A DNA stretch of 64,000 nt. It comes from Acrasis kona (Eukaryota; Heterolobosea; Eutetramitea; Acrasida; Acrasidae). The stretch covers positions 62,001 through 126,000 of the forward strand of contig JAOPGA020000467.1 in NCBI GenBank assembly GCA_026419775.2. The letters run 5' to 3'. The position numbers and the translations under genes are program-made. The notes beneath the pieces were generated by a model. The model was not told the DNA's origin and made no database searches. It saw only the letters and a program-made list of their open reading frames with translations. Each line of letters starts with the position of its first letter. Position 1 is the stretch's first letter. Positions 7,676-18,942 of the stretch are shown here, in pieces.

Positions 7676-10600
7676 TTATTTTTTGTTGTGCACAAGAATG
7701 TGTATTAAATCATTCACCTGAGCCCTTGTGTTGCTTAAACTCTTTCTAATTTGTTCTTTAAAATGTACATGTGAATCGGCTTCTGACTTGTTTAGTATAA
7801 GGCATTTCCTTAACCACATTACATCTTCTATACTGCGCAGCTCAGGGATTCCAGTCGCCAACATCAACAAAAACAGGTTCATTATTACGCGTCCGTGTTT
7901 TCTAATGATATGGAAGGCTTTGCAGCTCAATTCAGTATACCTGTTATAGGCCTCAGCATCTTGTCCTCCCATGACATGTGCGTACATTGGTGTGAATACA
8001 AATGGCGTCGTCTCCCGCTTATACACTCCTTTAAATGTTTTAAAGTTCCCCAAAAAGTGACCAAAATCTATGTGGAATAAATCACCTCTTTTTGTAAGCA
8101 TAATATTATCATTGTGTCGGTCTCCGATACCAAGTACATACGTAGCCACACAATATCCAGCACAAGACAGCACAAAGTTATTAACGACCGCATCCCAGTC
8201 GCTGTTTTTTGGATTTTGCGCTTTCAACCAACTATAAATTGGGTACTGTGACAATGCTGCAGTGGCACCACCACTGCCTGCAGTAATGTTTGCAATTGTA
8301 TCAGAGTTGAGTACAATTTCGATCATACCGACCATATCGCCAAGACAAACACAACCATACGGCTGCATATGTAAATCTAAACCTTCTCCCTTCCATAACT
8401 GGTCCATGTAACGGAACATTTGTAGAGTCAGCATATCTTGTCTAATATCGTCTCCTGCTTTAAACATTACATATACCGGAGGAGCACTCTCATCAGCATT
8501 TTCAAACACCAACCACAAAGGCAGCTTTTTGCTGTCCATTACTTTACATTTCTCAGGTATTACTCCCTTGACTTCTAATCTAGGAGATAATGGGAGTTTG
8601 AACTTTGGAGGATGCTGGAGTTTCGAAAGCATGGATCTTAAAATAAGGAGCATTTCTCCTTTTTTCGCTTCTTTGATGGCATTTGCGATGCGCGTCAGTT
8701 GATCCACTATGCCGCTTTGTTTTAAAAGGTCTCGCCTGTGACTCCCACAATTCTTTAAATATTCTTCCAAAATGAGTCCAAATCTCTCTCTAATGTATGG
8801 AACGTGCATTTCTGCCTTCAAGTGCCAAAACAAAATGTGGCCTATAAGATGTGTATTCCTCAAGCTCCTCTCTAGAAGGAATCTAGCTAGGGCTGATTCA
8901 GTGTATAGTTCGTATTTCAGTGTCTGGACCAATTGAAGTACAAAGTCGCTTAGCTCAATATCGTCTAGCTTGTTGAGAGTATCGATAGCGTACTGCCTCA
9001 CAACGGAGTCTCCGTAATTGTAATCCAACAACTCCAGTGCATCTGTTGATTTTATCTCCTTCCACTTGAACAATGCATCTCTCATGATATGAACAGCATA
9101 AGGTTGGTGCCATGGCACACTTATCAAAAACTTTGGAAGAGCTCTATCGTCATTCTTTAATCTCTCTCTATTATCGAATATTCTCCATCTTTCTTCTGTG
9201 TTTAATTGATACAATGGATCCGTACTGACGATTCTCTCTAACTCCTTACATAAATCTTCTTCGGACAATAACGAAGTTTCTTTTCTCCTCTGATTCTCAT
9301 ATTCATCAAAGCGAGCCTTAAGGAAAGCAGGCGGTGAGCCGCTCGGAAATATTACAGGCAAACTAAAACTATCAATCTCATAAGTAAATACACATGGAGC
9401 ATCCTTCTCAGCTAAACCACCTTCTCCAACGTTTTGTACGCATGCAAAGTTAGGTTTGGCAGCTTCATTTGGCCATGCTCGAAGCCTTTGCCTTCCTGTT
9501 GTAAACTGACCTTTAAAATCAATAATGTGACTGTTTACGTATGCTAATGGGACATCTGCATTCTCGGTGGAGTCTACTCTCTTGTTATCAGATGCGAATA
9601 CGGTCATACATAATTTTGTCTCCCTTGGAATTTGAGAAATTTTCAAGTCATGGAATGTGATGTATTCTTGCCACCTGGCATATCTATGAAAAGGTATGGA
9701 CCTTGTATATTTTCTTTCTGCTATTAATTGGCCCCCATGGTACAATTCAACCATGAAGTATACTATTGTTTCGAGAGGTGCGTAATGTAAAGTGGTTGCC
9801 TCGCCAATGTTGGGTTTGATATTGTCAGCTCCAATTATTTTTATTCGTAGTGGCTTATCTAAATCCCACATGCTAATGTAATCCATTTCGTCCCATTCTT
9901 TAACTTGCATGTTGATGTCGTCGTGTTTTGGAGGGATGTTCTTTACCTTGCTGCTGTCATATTTGATGGTTTTTAACTAACAATAGTTAGTAAAAGTACA
10001 ATCTTGTTCTTACGGAATTATCCACTGGGTCAATTTCTTCAACGGCAGAACGTTTTGGCACAAGCATTAAATCCACAGGAACTTTCTGTTTCAAGCATTT
10101 TCTAACGTGTTCAAATCCTATCATTAGAGTGTCTCCATATATGTATTCTGCTGTTCCCAACACTTTGAATACGTAATCTTCCTTGACATTCTCGAAATTG
10201 TGTGAGGCATTTGTTTTATTTATAAAGAACTCTGCAAAGTCATCAGCTTTCATAGTCCCGTTGCATTTCACTGTTTTCTTCAATCCAGATAATTCTCTAT
10301 TACCCTCTATAATTATTAGTAGTGCTATGATGGTGAACTTACGGCTAGGAAGGCTAACCCTACATATAAAACTAGTAGCTGAATCTTCGATTTTTTCTGA
10401 GGATAAGTACACAGGTGGGAGTATTGAGTGTGATCCAGGCTCCGGTTGGACTACCACACGTGAAAATTGTATACTACTACGAAAGGCTTTGGACTCCTCG
10501 TTATTTGAACACCACACTTTACTAGATCCCAAAAGCATCTCAACCTCCTCGGATATTTGCTTTTCAGTTAACGTTAATGATGCCTTTTTGCTCGTCTAGA

Positions 10601-10714
10601 ATATAAATATTAATTAACACAAGTGTGTCACACCTCTTCATCCTCGTTCATTATAGCGGAATACATAGAGTCAAAGCGAGGGCTAGCTTTGACCTGCTTC
10701 ACCTCCTCACTCAT
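7676..10714 (-). CDS. Class I phosphoinositide 3-kinase catalytic subunit, without adaptor-binding domain
   Basis: Exons on the minus strand: 10714-10634, 10595-10343, 10306-10014 and 9976-7676; introns of 38, 36 and 37 nt. The 975-residue product has a short N-terminal region, a Ras-binding-like domain (about 112-195), a C2 domain (about 245-400), a helical PIK domain (about 430-610) and a lipid kinase domain (about 670-975). The kinase has the ATP-binding Lys in VMFKAGDD, the catalytic GDRHNDNIML and the metal-binding HIDFGHFL. The activation segment KFKG-like FKTFKGVYKRETTPF is of class I type, and an RBD is absent from class III enzymes. It should make PIP3 at the plasma membrane. No p85-binding ABD precedes the RBD. 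The 36-nt intron keeps the frame if unspliced and would add IIALLIII. Confidence 0.93.
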
Positions 10715-11017
10715 TTCTCAGTCAACTAACATGAAATGAGTTCATTTTTGCATTACAGGACATCCAAATTGGGCCCAAACCCTTTACACTGGGTTAATTT
10801 CGAATTGGCACCTACCGGACAATCATTGAACCCGCAAGAAAGCTTGCTGTTGATTCAGATGTATACTAACTAGTAATAGAAAATTGTAATGTCTCGTCAA
10901 TGAACGTGATTGAAATGTCACAATTCAAATAATTGTAAATAACTTGGGTTACCGTTATGATCAACCATGGTAGATAAATTGGTTGTGTAGATATGGAGGC
11001 GAAAACACAAAAACAAA
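10715..11017. promoter_or_regulatory. Shared upstream region of PI3K and E2 genes
   Basis: 303 bp between the divergent start codons 10714 and 11018. No ORF or repeat. A bidirectional promoter is implied by layout only. Confidence 0.45.
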
Positions 11018-11536
11018 ATGAGTTCAGTATCAAGAGCTGTGCCGAAAAAGCCTTTGGCCACAAACAATGGACAGTCTGGCCAAAGTGTCGTAAAGAGACT
11101 ACAACAGGAGTTGATGACCTTGATGATGAGCAAGACTCCAGGGATAAACGCTTTCCCAGAAGGTGATGGAAACATGTTCTTGTGGGTTGCAACCATCAAA
11201 GGTTGTCAGGATACCGTCTATGATGGACAAACATACAAGCTCTCAATCCAATTCAGCACTGAGTACCCCTTCAAAGCCCCTGCAGTTTTCTTCACGACTC
11301 CAATTTTCCATCCTAACGTAGATTACAACTCTGGCACCATCTGCCTTGACATTTTGAAGGACAAGTGGTCTGCAGCATACAACGTTCGTACCATTCTTAT
11401 ATCCATTCAAAGTTTGATGGGCGACCCCAACAATGATTCACCATTGAATTCACAAGCCGCTCAATTATGGGAGAACCAAGAAGAGTTTGGAAAAGTCGTG
11501 AAACAAAAATATTCGGAAGTATCTGGCCAGAAGTAA
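11018..11536 (+). CDS. UBE2C: Ubiquitin-conjugating enzyme E2, UBE2C (APC/C) type
   Basis: 172 residues, no intron. The E2 core shows the HPN motif (HPNVDYNSG), the active-site Cys in [19 protein letters not shown] and the UBE2C-like run [22 protein letters not shown] Ser/Ala/Pro-rich N-terminal extension of about 25 residues precedes the E2 helix ([16 protein letters not shown]), as in UBE2C/UbcH10, which primes APC/C substrates in mitosis. It should therefore act in cell-cycle proteolysis. Subfamily assignment rests on motif resemblance, so a related class I-III E2 is possible. Confidence 0.87.
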   Translation: MSSVSRAVPKKPLATNNGQSGQSVVKRLQQELMTLMMSKTPGINAFPEGDGNMFLWVATIKGCQDTVYDGQTYKLSIQFSTEYPFKAPAVFFTTPIFHPNVDYNSGTICLDILKDKWSAAYNVRTILISIQSLMGDPNNDSPLNSQAAQLWENQEEFGKVVKQKYSEVSGQK

Positions 11537-11651
11537 TCTAGATCGGTTTTGTGTGCAACATACCGAACTATTATATGTATAAAAGTATTTGTATCTAGTG
11601 GCGGAGTTGTTTTTTTGTCAAGTATCTCTCACTCGAATTAAAAACGTTGGT

Positions 11652-13375
11652 TTAAGAATTTCGATTTATTTCTTCGTTCAAATAACTAAGCGTAAGATTA
11701 ATCTTCATTCTATAGCCATCGTCGAAGGGGAAATTCTTGAAGCTGTTTGCCTCAACAACAAGCTTTCTCATTTTATTGTAATCTTTGCTTCCTTTCTTGA
11801 ATAAAAGATCCGCCATTTCAAACTTGATGATGCTGTTCCACTTTGGCTTGCTCGTACCCAAAGCAGAGGCTTTACGTAACTTTAAGGCAATCAAATCATA
11901 ATCAGGTTGGACTGCTCTCTTCAACATACATGTTTCTAATACGATGCAGGCAACCCTCATACTGTTCGATAACTTGACGTCGTCATCAATGTCATCGTAC
12001 CAGTCCTTTAATACTTTTAAATGCATTCTTGCACATTTTTCATTAATATTAGACAATTCTCCTCTTAAATACCAAAATTCATACATGGAAATTAACATGA
12101 ACACACGACGCTCTTGGACGCCTTTTGCTTTTTCTGAACACTTTTATTTGATCTTGAATGAATTCATCAAATCGACTCTTCGTGTTAACCTTTGATGAAA
12201 TGTACTCTACAGCACCTTCGCTCTCTTGCGCACCACACAAAATGTTCATCAGGACCAGTTCGGTTGCTGCCATGCCACTACAATCGAAATTAGGAGCCGT
12301 TGGAGATAACAGTTTTTCTAATAAATCCCTTGCAGAAGAATAACTACCATGTAGCACATAACACTGTACAAGTTCAAATGCAAAATTACTTGGCATTACT
12401 TCGTAGGCTTGTTCACATTTGGCGATGGCGTAGGACATGAGCCGAACCGCTTCTTCCACATCACCTCCAGTCTTCTTGATGTAATATCCGTCTATAAATG
12501 GAAAAACAGTGCTATCGCCTTGCCTCTCCTTCATGACGTCAAGAACTTTCCGATAAGTTTTAATGTCCGTAGTATCAAAAGCGTTTGGTATAAAAATGTA
12601 GTGAACGGCTAACACAACCGCACTTAACGGCGACATGTGGCAATTGGCATCGAAGGATTGCTTGAGAGATTCCAAACCACGTTGATGTGATGGATCGAAG
12701 CCAATCAATGACAGGATGGAAACAAAGGCCCCTGGTAGTAACGATAACATCCATTGAAAAGTACCCATCCCACTCTTGGCGCAGTCGATGATATGACGAC
12801 AATAAAAGTTCGGTTTTTTTGTATTTGCCTTGTCCAAGATGGTGTTGAAGTTCTTGTATGACAAATGTAGGTTGTACATGCCTCTTATATAGGCATTTTG
12901 AAAGAATTGAATGAAACCTGATTGGTTAGTAAACAAAGCCGGAGTTTATACCTTTCTGAAAGTACAACTCAGCAGCACACAATACTAGATCTAATTTAAA
13001 GTTCTCGACCAGTTGTTCATCACTGAATCCAAGCGAGGGATCTGTTCCACCATTTAGGTATAGCTTGTTTAACTCGATGGTCTCCTTTGCAAGGTATAAC
13101 ATCATATTGTTGTCGTACTTTTCAACTTTTTGTACAAGAATAAAAGAATGGTCTATTGTCCTTATCGCGTCATTCCTTGCTTCCTCATCAGCGGCAACAA
13201 TACTCTTGAATACACTCGGTAATGTACTTGTGACAGACAATCTTGGAAGCATATCAGTATATGGTTTTAGAAGCTGGTTAGCTTCTTCGATCTTCCCCTC
13301 CCATATGTAATGCGTACACTAGATTGTTAGATGCGTCAAGGTCTACCAGAATACCTTAGTGGCTAACAAGTTCAT
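11652..13375 (-). CDS. TTC39/IML2-family TPR protein
   Basis: Minus-strand exons 13375-13355, 13318-12952, 12917-12142 and 12110-11652, giving 540 residues; introns of 36, 34 and 31 nt. The family signature of a Gly-rich hydrophobic stretch (GTFQWMLSLLPGAFVSILSL then GFD...RGLESL) lies near residue 210. The rest is helical TPR-like repeats, ending with LISMYEFWYLRGEL, the usual C-terminal TPR of the family. TTC39 proteins are cytosolic scaffolds with roles in lipid and organelle biology. The last splice (donor 12141, acceptor 12111) is the shortest that restores frame and is less certain. The frame is open upstream of ATG 13375 and encodes a hydrophobic segment (LLFIFPIIVLCTIV), so an upstream exon starting at ATG 13557 would add a membrane anchor. 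Confidence 0.82.
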
Positions 13376-13837
13376 TACTCCAATGTTTCCTGTTGTAACA
13401 ATTGTGCACAACACTATTATTGGAAATATAAAGAGAAGCGTGAAACAACCTGCACCTACTTCGAAAAATGCGCGAGAGAATGAAAATGGACCACGCTGTC
13501 TTGAGACTTCTAATAACTAGTTTATCTCACCGGAATTGAAAATAGAATGTCCAAACATGGACAAAACAACAACAAGTATATTACTTAGGTTTTAAGCAAA
13601 AGTTTATTCAGTATTAGTATTCGTACGTACTTTGGTTAGTAGTTTATTTAAAACGCATCCATATAAATAAAGACTATGAAATAGCCTCCTCTTTTGTTTG
13701 CATGCATACAAAGGGCACAAGTCAAGATTATGCAGGACCCTTATTCATAACATTGTGTCCTGCACAATTACTCGAATTGACTGTCGAGCACAACAAAAAT
13801 ATGCATATTGATCATATACGAAAGCACATTTTTCTCA
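13376..13837. other. Intergenic with a possible upstream TTC39 exon
   Basis: 462 bp. On the minus strand ATG 13557 opens a short frame with a GTGAG donor that could splice into the open stretch before ATG 13375. Otherwise nothing is visible. Confidence 0.35.
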
Positions 13838-16165
13838 TTACAAGTTAGACATCACCCTGTATGCTGTATTCAAGAATACTCTAGATAACAAAAATTCACA
13901 ATGACATTTCTTAACTACTTTCTGTAGTTGCTTCAGAACATTATCAAATAAAGAATCATCAGTTGTACCACCTCTAAGGACATCTTGAACAAGTGCACTC
14001 ATGTTTTCAATATTTAATAATTTCTCCTTGTGTAACAAACACAAATCTAACAACCTCACTCTTCTTTTCGTGGCATCAAGTCCACGAACTTGATTCAGCT
14101 CAAGCCACACCTCTAACTCAACAAAACAATCTCTCTTTGCACAGAAGTGGTCAAATACAGACCTAATGGCATCTTTGTCTGTCAGCGTGTCATGCAACGT
14201 CCATACGCTTGACAGCTTTCCGCATAACATCAACTTTTTATTCATTGCATTTGATAACTTTTCAATATTTACATCAGTTTTGTTCTTTTCTAAATATGAA
14301 TTTAATGTCTTTGCGGCACCTACATAATCAGCTTCACATAAACGCCGCATTGCAGTTTCATATGTATTGGAAAGGATGGGTGATTCGGCTGAAGTGTTGC
14401 TGATGTGATATGCATCCAGTAACATATCGCCGCACTGTGCTCTGCCAATAAATGTACTCGCCAGATCAAAATGATCTTCCATAATCATTTCATATACATT
14501 TTGACTCACTACGGTGTGCTTGCCAAGACTAGGACAAACGATTCTTGATAGAGATTCAAGAACGACATCAGTGTCAGTCAAGACGCCAGTTAATAAATCT
14601 TGTCCATCTCCCATTACACAAATGATAACATCACTATTGCAGATGGTAATCTCGACATTAATTAGCGAATGCATAGCAAAGGCAGCACTAAGAACATCAT
14701 CAATAGACCTAAATATACAAAATAAACCAGTTCCGGTGTAGTTATAGATGGCACCATTCTTTCGCTCAATGATCTCCCTTGATTGAATAAAGAAAGTATT
14801 GGAACATTCGATTGTAAACATGCTTGATGATTTAAAAATATCATTCGGATTTCTCATATTGACACGCATCAAAAAAGATTTTTTTAATAATTTTTCTATT
14901 TTTGGCTTGACTTGTTTCAAACTTGTTAGACCTATCAGACCAGTCAAATTGGTTTGAAAGAACTTTCTCATGACCATCGACCTGTTCTCTTGTTTCCTCT
15001 GATCCCGGAGATTACGCAAAGAAGTTCTTAAAGAAGATAAGAAAATACAAAACACCATGGACAACAACCACACAATACAGGACACCAACAATGGAATGAA
15101 TGGATTAAAGTCAGGATACGTAATGTTTCCACGATATTTGTCCGTAGGAATGAAGACAACCTTCCATTTTCTGTCCATAAATCTGACCGTGTAGTTGAGA
15201 GTGTACCTAGCCTTGTTCACAATTTTAAAGTTTTCATCCGCGCTCATTGGTATGGTTTTATAATTAGTCAAATTAATGTCAAGACTAGTGTTATATTGTA
15301 ATGTGTTGAACATGAATTCAGTTTCGAAACTTGTAGCGTTCATATCATAAACTGCCGCAACTGCAAGATCCTTCAACCATAAAAATGAATTTCCAATAAT
15401 GTAGGGCGTCTCGATCACTGGGCAAACGACGCCTAGAAATTCATCATTACTCTGGGCGCGCACTCCAACGTATAGCACGGTCACTTTTACTGGTACAGCT
15501 AATGATTTTGAAATGAATTGAGATGTAGCTATCGGCACCCTGCTTGTCATTGCCTTGTCAATAAATGGTACTCTGATGGGTTCCGAATAATGGTCGAAAC
15601 CTAAAGCTCCAATCGTCCTTGAGTCTACCGGTGCATACCTCGAAATGGCAATGTACATTGTTTGGTTGGGGTTGGCTGGTACGTAGGCGTCGTTTGGATC
15701 TCTTCCGAGGATTTTATAGTTTGCAAACTCTGGTCCTTGTTTTTTTTGTTCATTCTCAAAAGCCAATTGATCCTTTGGTAGAACTTTTGGTAGATAATAT
15801 ACTCTTTGTAAGCTCGCTGGAAAACGGGCAATCCCGAAGGAAAGGAACTGAAAGTTTGAAATATTCGCATTTTGTATGGATACTAAGCTCGTCATGTGTG
15901 TTGAAAAGGTTATTGTGTTTGCTATTGCTGTGGCTAGAGAATATATTGCATTGGCAGCTGTTGCGCTCAGCATTTGTTTTTCTGTCGTAATTTGTGTTGT
16001 TATGATTATATAATATCCGCATACCGACGAAGTTATGCAGGACAACGTCACAAAAAAAAATATCATCAAAGGGATGCAGTCGGTTCTTTTTGGTTCGTAT
16101 AATACATCTGATTCCTTCCTACCAATATCAATCACTAACACACCATCCTTGCTTCTCTTTTTCAT
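13838..16165 (-). CDS. CHASE-domain receptor with inactive cyclase-like domain and C-terminal RGS domain
   Basis: 775 residues from ATG 16165; the open frame extends 20 codons upstream only from a TTG. One membrane segment at about 30-55, an extracellular CHASE-like sensor at about 90-330 (GALGFDHYSEPIRVPFIDKA, YVGVRAQ) with several N-glycosylation sites, and a second membrane segment at about 355-380. Then comes a class III nucleotide-cyclase fold (about 440-590) and an RGS-like domain (about 665-770: DKDAIRSVFDHF..., LEVWLEL, LFDNVLKQL, then C..FL). The two metal-binding Asp of class III cyclases are replaced: FTIEC in place of F-A-D-I, and YTGTGLFCIF in place of Y-x-G-D-G. It is probably a sensor that speeds Galpha GTP hydrolysis without making cyclic nucleotide. 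The RGS call rests on helix pattern and hydrophobic spacing. Confidence 0.75.
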   Translation of the reverse strand: MKKRSKDGVLVIDIGRKESDVLYEPKRTDCIPLMIFFFVTLSCITSSVCGYYIIITTQITTEKQMLSATAANAIYSLATAIANTITFSTHMTSLVSIQNANISNFQFLSFGIARFPASLQRVYYLPKVLPKDQLAFENEQKKQGPEFANYKILGRDPNDAYVPANPNQTMYIAISRYAPVDSRTIGALGFDHYSEPIRVPFIDKAMTSRVPIATSQFISKSLAVPVKVTVLYVGVRAQSNDEFLGVVCPVIETPYIIGNSFLWLKDLAVAAVYDMNATSFETEFMFNTLQYNTSLDINLTNYKTIPMSADENFKIVNKARYTLNYTVRFMDRKWKVVFIPTDKYRGNITYPDFNPFIPLLVSCIVWLLSMVFCIFLSSLRTSLRNLRDQRKQENRSMVMRKFFQTNLTGLIGLTSLKQVKPKIEKLLKKSFLMRVNMRNPNDIFKSSSMFTIECSNTFFIQSREIIERKNGAIYNYTGTGLFCIFRSIDDVLSAAFAMHSLINVEITICNSDVIICVMGDGQDLLTGVLTDTDVVLESLSRIVCPSLGKHTVVSQNVYEMIMEDHFDLASTFIGRAQCGDMLLDAYHISNTSAESPILSNTYETAMRRLCEADYVGAAKTLNSYLEKNKTDVNIEKLSNAMNKKLMLCGKLSSVWTLHDTLTDKDAIRSVFDHFCAKRDCFVELEVWLELNQVRGLDATKRRVRLLDLCLLHKEKLLNIENMSALVQDVLRGGTTDDSLFDNVLKQLQKVVKKCHCEFLLSRVFLNTAYRVMSNL

Positions 16166-16669
16166 GTTCTCCAATTTCCCATATCTCCAATTTGAATTAC
16201 AATCACAGATTCCCACTTGCACCAAATGAAGTAAGTGAGTTTTCCTCCTTCAACATGTATGGTACCAGATCACCCTTCACACGTCATTTAGGCTAAACGA
16301 TATAATTTGATCAAATATCCAGACGTCCACCTTTAAGCTTGGACGGTAGCGTAAATGCGCTGGACTATTAAAATTTAAACAATTATTGTAAATTGATTCG
16401 GAAACTTCACCAAATTCATCATGACCTTCAGTCCACCAAATAATGTCATTCCCACATACATCATTTTGTCATCATGAAGGAACGATCCACATACATCGAA
16501 TCAATCAAGCCGATACTGGAACTAGTGTTGAACACTTTCAATCTCAAATCTATACACAATAAAATTTACATTTCTCACAACTGCTGACTTTCATCATTCT
16601 TAAATAATACACTTCCATCACATTCGATTTCGATCGGATTGTAAATATAGTAATAAAACACTTTTTATT
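16166..16669. other. Intergenic, nothing recognised
   Basis: About 500 bp between two minus-strand genes. It is AT-rich, with no ORF over 70 codons that shows motifs and no repeat or RNA that I recognise. Confidence 0.5.
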
Positions 16670-17767
16670 TTAAACATGAAATACATTATCATCAAACATT
16701 GTGTGACTGTCGTCAACAACGATCTTGTTAAGAACAACAAACACATCAATATGGAACTTTGTACGTTTGGATTTAATTCCTGGTTTTTTGAAAACAGTAT
16801 GCTTCTTACCAAGCGACAGATGCATTCCTCTCTGCCTCTCAAATGCAGTCACTTCATTCAAAGGTTGGTTCCTACCCATACCCTCATTCAAACCAATTCC
16901 AAATTCCCTGACAACAACTTCTCCCTCTCCTTGCCTAACAACATCAAAAACTTCCAAGAATGAACTCGGCGCATCATCAGAAATCTTCGTTACTTTTCCC
17001 TGTTCAATGTGCAAGCAAAAAGGATTTTCACAAAATTCCATCGTTCTGTTAATGTTTGGGAAGGCAAAGATCAATACTTTTCCATTTACATTCGTCAGCT
17101 CTTTTGGTTCTGAGAAGACCTCACCAACAGGAAACGTCCCACCAACGTTAGCCATGCCAGTATAATCTCCAAGATTTAAAAGTGCGCTCTCCATTTTAGT
17201 GTTGTATTCTAGTGTACAGGTGTGATCTCCGAATCCACTTGTTACGGTGAACTTTGATCCAAGATCGATTAAATCCTTGAGTTTCCTTGCAAGTGGACCT
17301 ACAACTGTAGGATCAAAGGATAAGGAGTTGATGTAGGTTTGATATTGATTTTGCGATAGCAACCCTAAATGTACGTGTTCAATGTTTTTCAAATTTCTGT
17401 TGAATAGCTCAAGTCTGAGGCGGTAGTCGTTGAGATGAAAGGGACTAGTTTGTACGCACACAACCAAATCTTTTTGTTTTAGATTGTTGATGAAATTTTT
17501 AATGTCCTCGGGCTTAGTTTTATCAAAGTCAATAGAAGCAATACAATCTGTGCTGACTGCATCTTTGTATGCTCTTGCTAATATTTTTGAAATGTCACTT
17601 CGTTCGTCGTGAAGGACTAACATTTTATTTTGGTCGGCATTGAACAAAACAGATTTGTTCAAAATGTTTTTGACATTGTTAGTTGCTATTGCTTGTAAAT
17701 CAACGCTATACTTCCTCAAGAAGATCCTTTTTGTGATATGTGTGAACTTTGTGATATGTGTGAACAT
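16670..17767 (-). CDS. M29-like metallo-aminopeptidase/hydrolase, putative mitochondrial
   Basis: 365 residues from ATG 17767; an open frame upstream begins only at a TTG right after a stop. The C-terminal half has conserved-looking metal-site segments GGTFPVGEVFSE, EFGIGLNEGMGRNQ, FERQRGMHLSLGKKH and HIDVFV. Together they resemble the aminopeptidase M29/NicX-type fold, where Glu and His residues bind metal. The N terminus is basic and amphipathic (ITKRIFLRKYS), which would suit a mitochondrial presequence, and holds the tandem FTHITKFTHITK made by an 18-bp duplication. The substrate is unknown. Proteins of this type are mostly bacterial, so transfer is possible but unproven. Family assignment is tentative. 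Confidence 0.55.
   Translation of the reverse strand: MFTHITKFTHITKRIFLRKYSVDLQAIATNNVKNILNKSVLFNADQNKMLVLHDERSDISKILARAYKDAVSTDCIASIDFDKTKPEDIKNFINNLKQKDLVVCVQTSPFHLNDYRLRLELFNRNLKNIEHVHLGLLSQNQYQTYINSLSFDPTVVGPLARKLKDLIDLGSKFTVTSGFGDHTCTLEYNTKMESALLNLGDYTGMANVGGTFPVGEVFSEPKELTNVNGKVLIFAFPNINRTMEFCENPFCLHIEQGKVTKISDDAPSSFLEVFDVVRQGEGEVVVREFGIGLNEGMGRNQPLNEVTAFERQRGMHLSLGKKHTVFKKPGIKSKRTKFHIDVFVVLNKIVVDDSHTMFDDNVFHV
17730..17765. repeat. 18-bp tandem duplication in the 5' end of the M29-like gene
   Basis: Two perfect 18-bp units (17730-17747 and 17748-17765) encode the doubled hexapeptide FTHITK just after the start Met. Confidence 0.9.
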
Positions 17768-18312
17768 GCCAGGTAAACCAAAAACCTTCAATCAAAAATG
17801 CCTTCCAGTGGCGTCCTTTCGCTAAAGAGAGTTACTTCAATCTACAAAGATAATAAGAGAGAAGAAGAAGTAAGCGAAAGAGAATTGCTTGCTTTACTTA
17901 AAATTGAACATAATTTGTTTTGCAGTTGTAAATTTTCAAAAAATGTACTCCTTTAATGTGGACAGTTGCAGCATCAGTAATCACTTGTGAAGCACTAATT
18001 TCTAAAGTATGAATTATTTTTAGATGAACAAATGCTGCGTCAGTATGTATTACACAAACTCTTCTATTACATTTCTCTTTAGCTTCTTCGTTGGCATGGA
18101 TTAGGTGCTGTGCTGCTTATCCTCTTCATTTTTGAAAATTTAATCTTGGATCTTACACTACGTGTGGGTGGTCATTTAGCTTAAGATTTCAGTTCACGAG
18201 TTGCCTGACAGTTACTCCATCGTGGTCTTTTCATTAGTTGACAACTTATGTCAACAAATGAAATTCTTGGGCGCCTAAATCGATCAATCTACTGATAAAA
18301 TCAAAACATAAA
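17768..18312. other. Intergenic between divergent genes
   Basis: 545 bp between ATG 17767 (minus) and the calmodulin ATG 18313. It contains purine-rich runs around 17850. No gene or RNA seen. It should hold the calmodulin promoter. Confidence 0.5.
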
Positions 18313-18762
18313 ATGGCCGAAAGTCTATCAGAGGAGCAAATAGCAGAATTCAAAGAAGCATTCGCTCTTTTCGATAAAGACGGAGATGGAACTATCACCA
18401 CCAAGGAGCTAGGAACCGTGATGAGGTCATTAGGTCAAAACCCAACCGAAGCAGAGCTACACGATATGATCAACGAGGTAGATGCTGATGGAAACGGAAC
18501 CATTGATTTCCCAGAGTTCTTAACGTTAATGGCCAGAAAAATGAAGGACACCGATACCGAAGAGGAAATTCGTGATGCTTTTAAGGTGTTCGATAAAGAC
18601 GGTAACGGACTTATTTCAGCTGCAGAACTTAGGCACGTCATGACCAACCTTGGAGAGAAGTTGACCGACGAGGAGGTTGATGAGATGATAAGAGAAGCAG
18701 ATGTAGATGGTGATGGAATGATCAATTATGAAGAGTTCACTAAAATGATGATGACCAAATAA
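18313..18762 (+). CDS. CaM: Calmodulin
   Basis: 149 residues, the standard calmodulin length, no intron. All four EF-hand loops are complete: [36 protein letters not shown] and [12 protein letters not shown], each with acidic positions 1, 3 and 12. The central linker [13 protein letters not shown] is typical. It is the Ca2+ sensor for kinases, phosphatases and motors in cytosol and nucleus. The codons are conventional. The stop codon lies inside the poly(A) signal (AATAAA at 18758-18763). Confidence 0.99.
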   Translation: MAESLSEEQIAEFKEAFALFDKDGDGTITTKELGTVMRSLGQNPTEAELHDMINEVDADGNGTIDFPEFLTLMARKMKDTDTEEEIRDAFKVFDKDGNGLISAAELRHVMTNLGEKLTDEEVDEMIREADVDGDGMINYEEFTKMMMTK

Positions 18763-18942
18763 AAAACCTCTTGTATGTATATTTGTGAGGATAAGAGTTT
18801 GTGCGTTTATTGTTTCTTGGCTTGTTTGGAGCCTTAAGAATCTCTTTTAGAGGGACGGTTCAGGAATGTAAAAATCAATAAAGCTTTTGTAATTAAAAGA
18901 GTCTGGTCAACCTCCTGTAGAGCATCACCTGCATGTAGCCAT

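Noticed and set aside
16166-16230. TTG start adding 20 residues to the CHASE-RGS gene
   Set aside because: No in-frame ATG precedes it; ATG 16165 was used, as in the other genes where the longest frame begins at a non-ATG codon.
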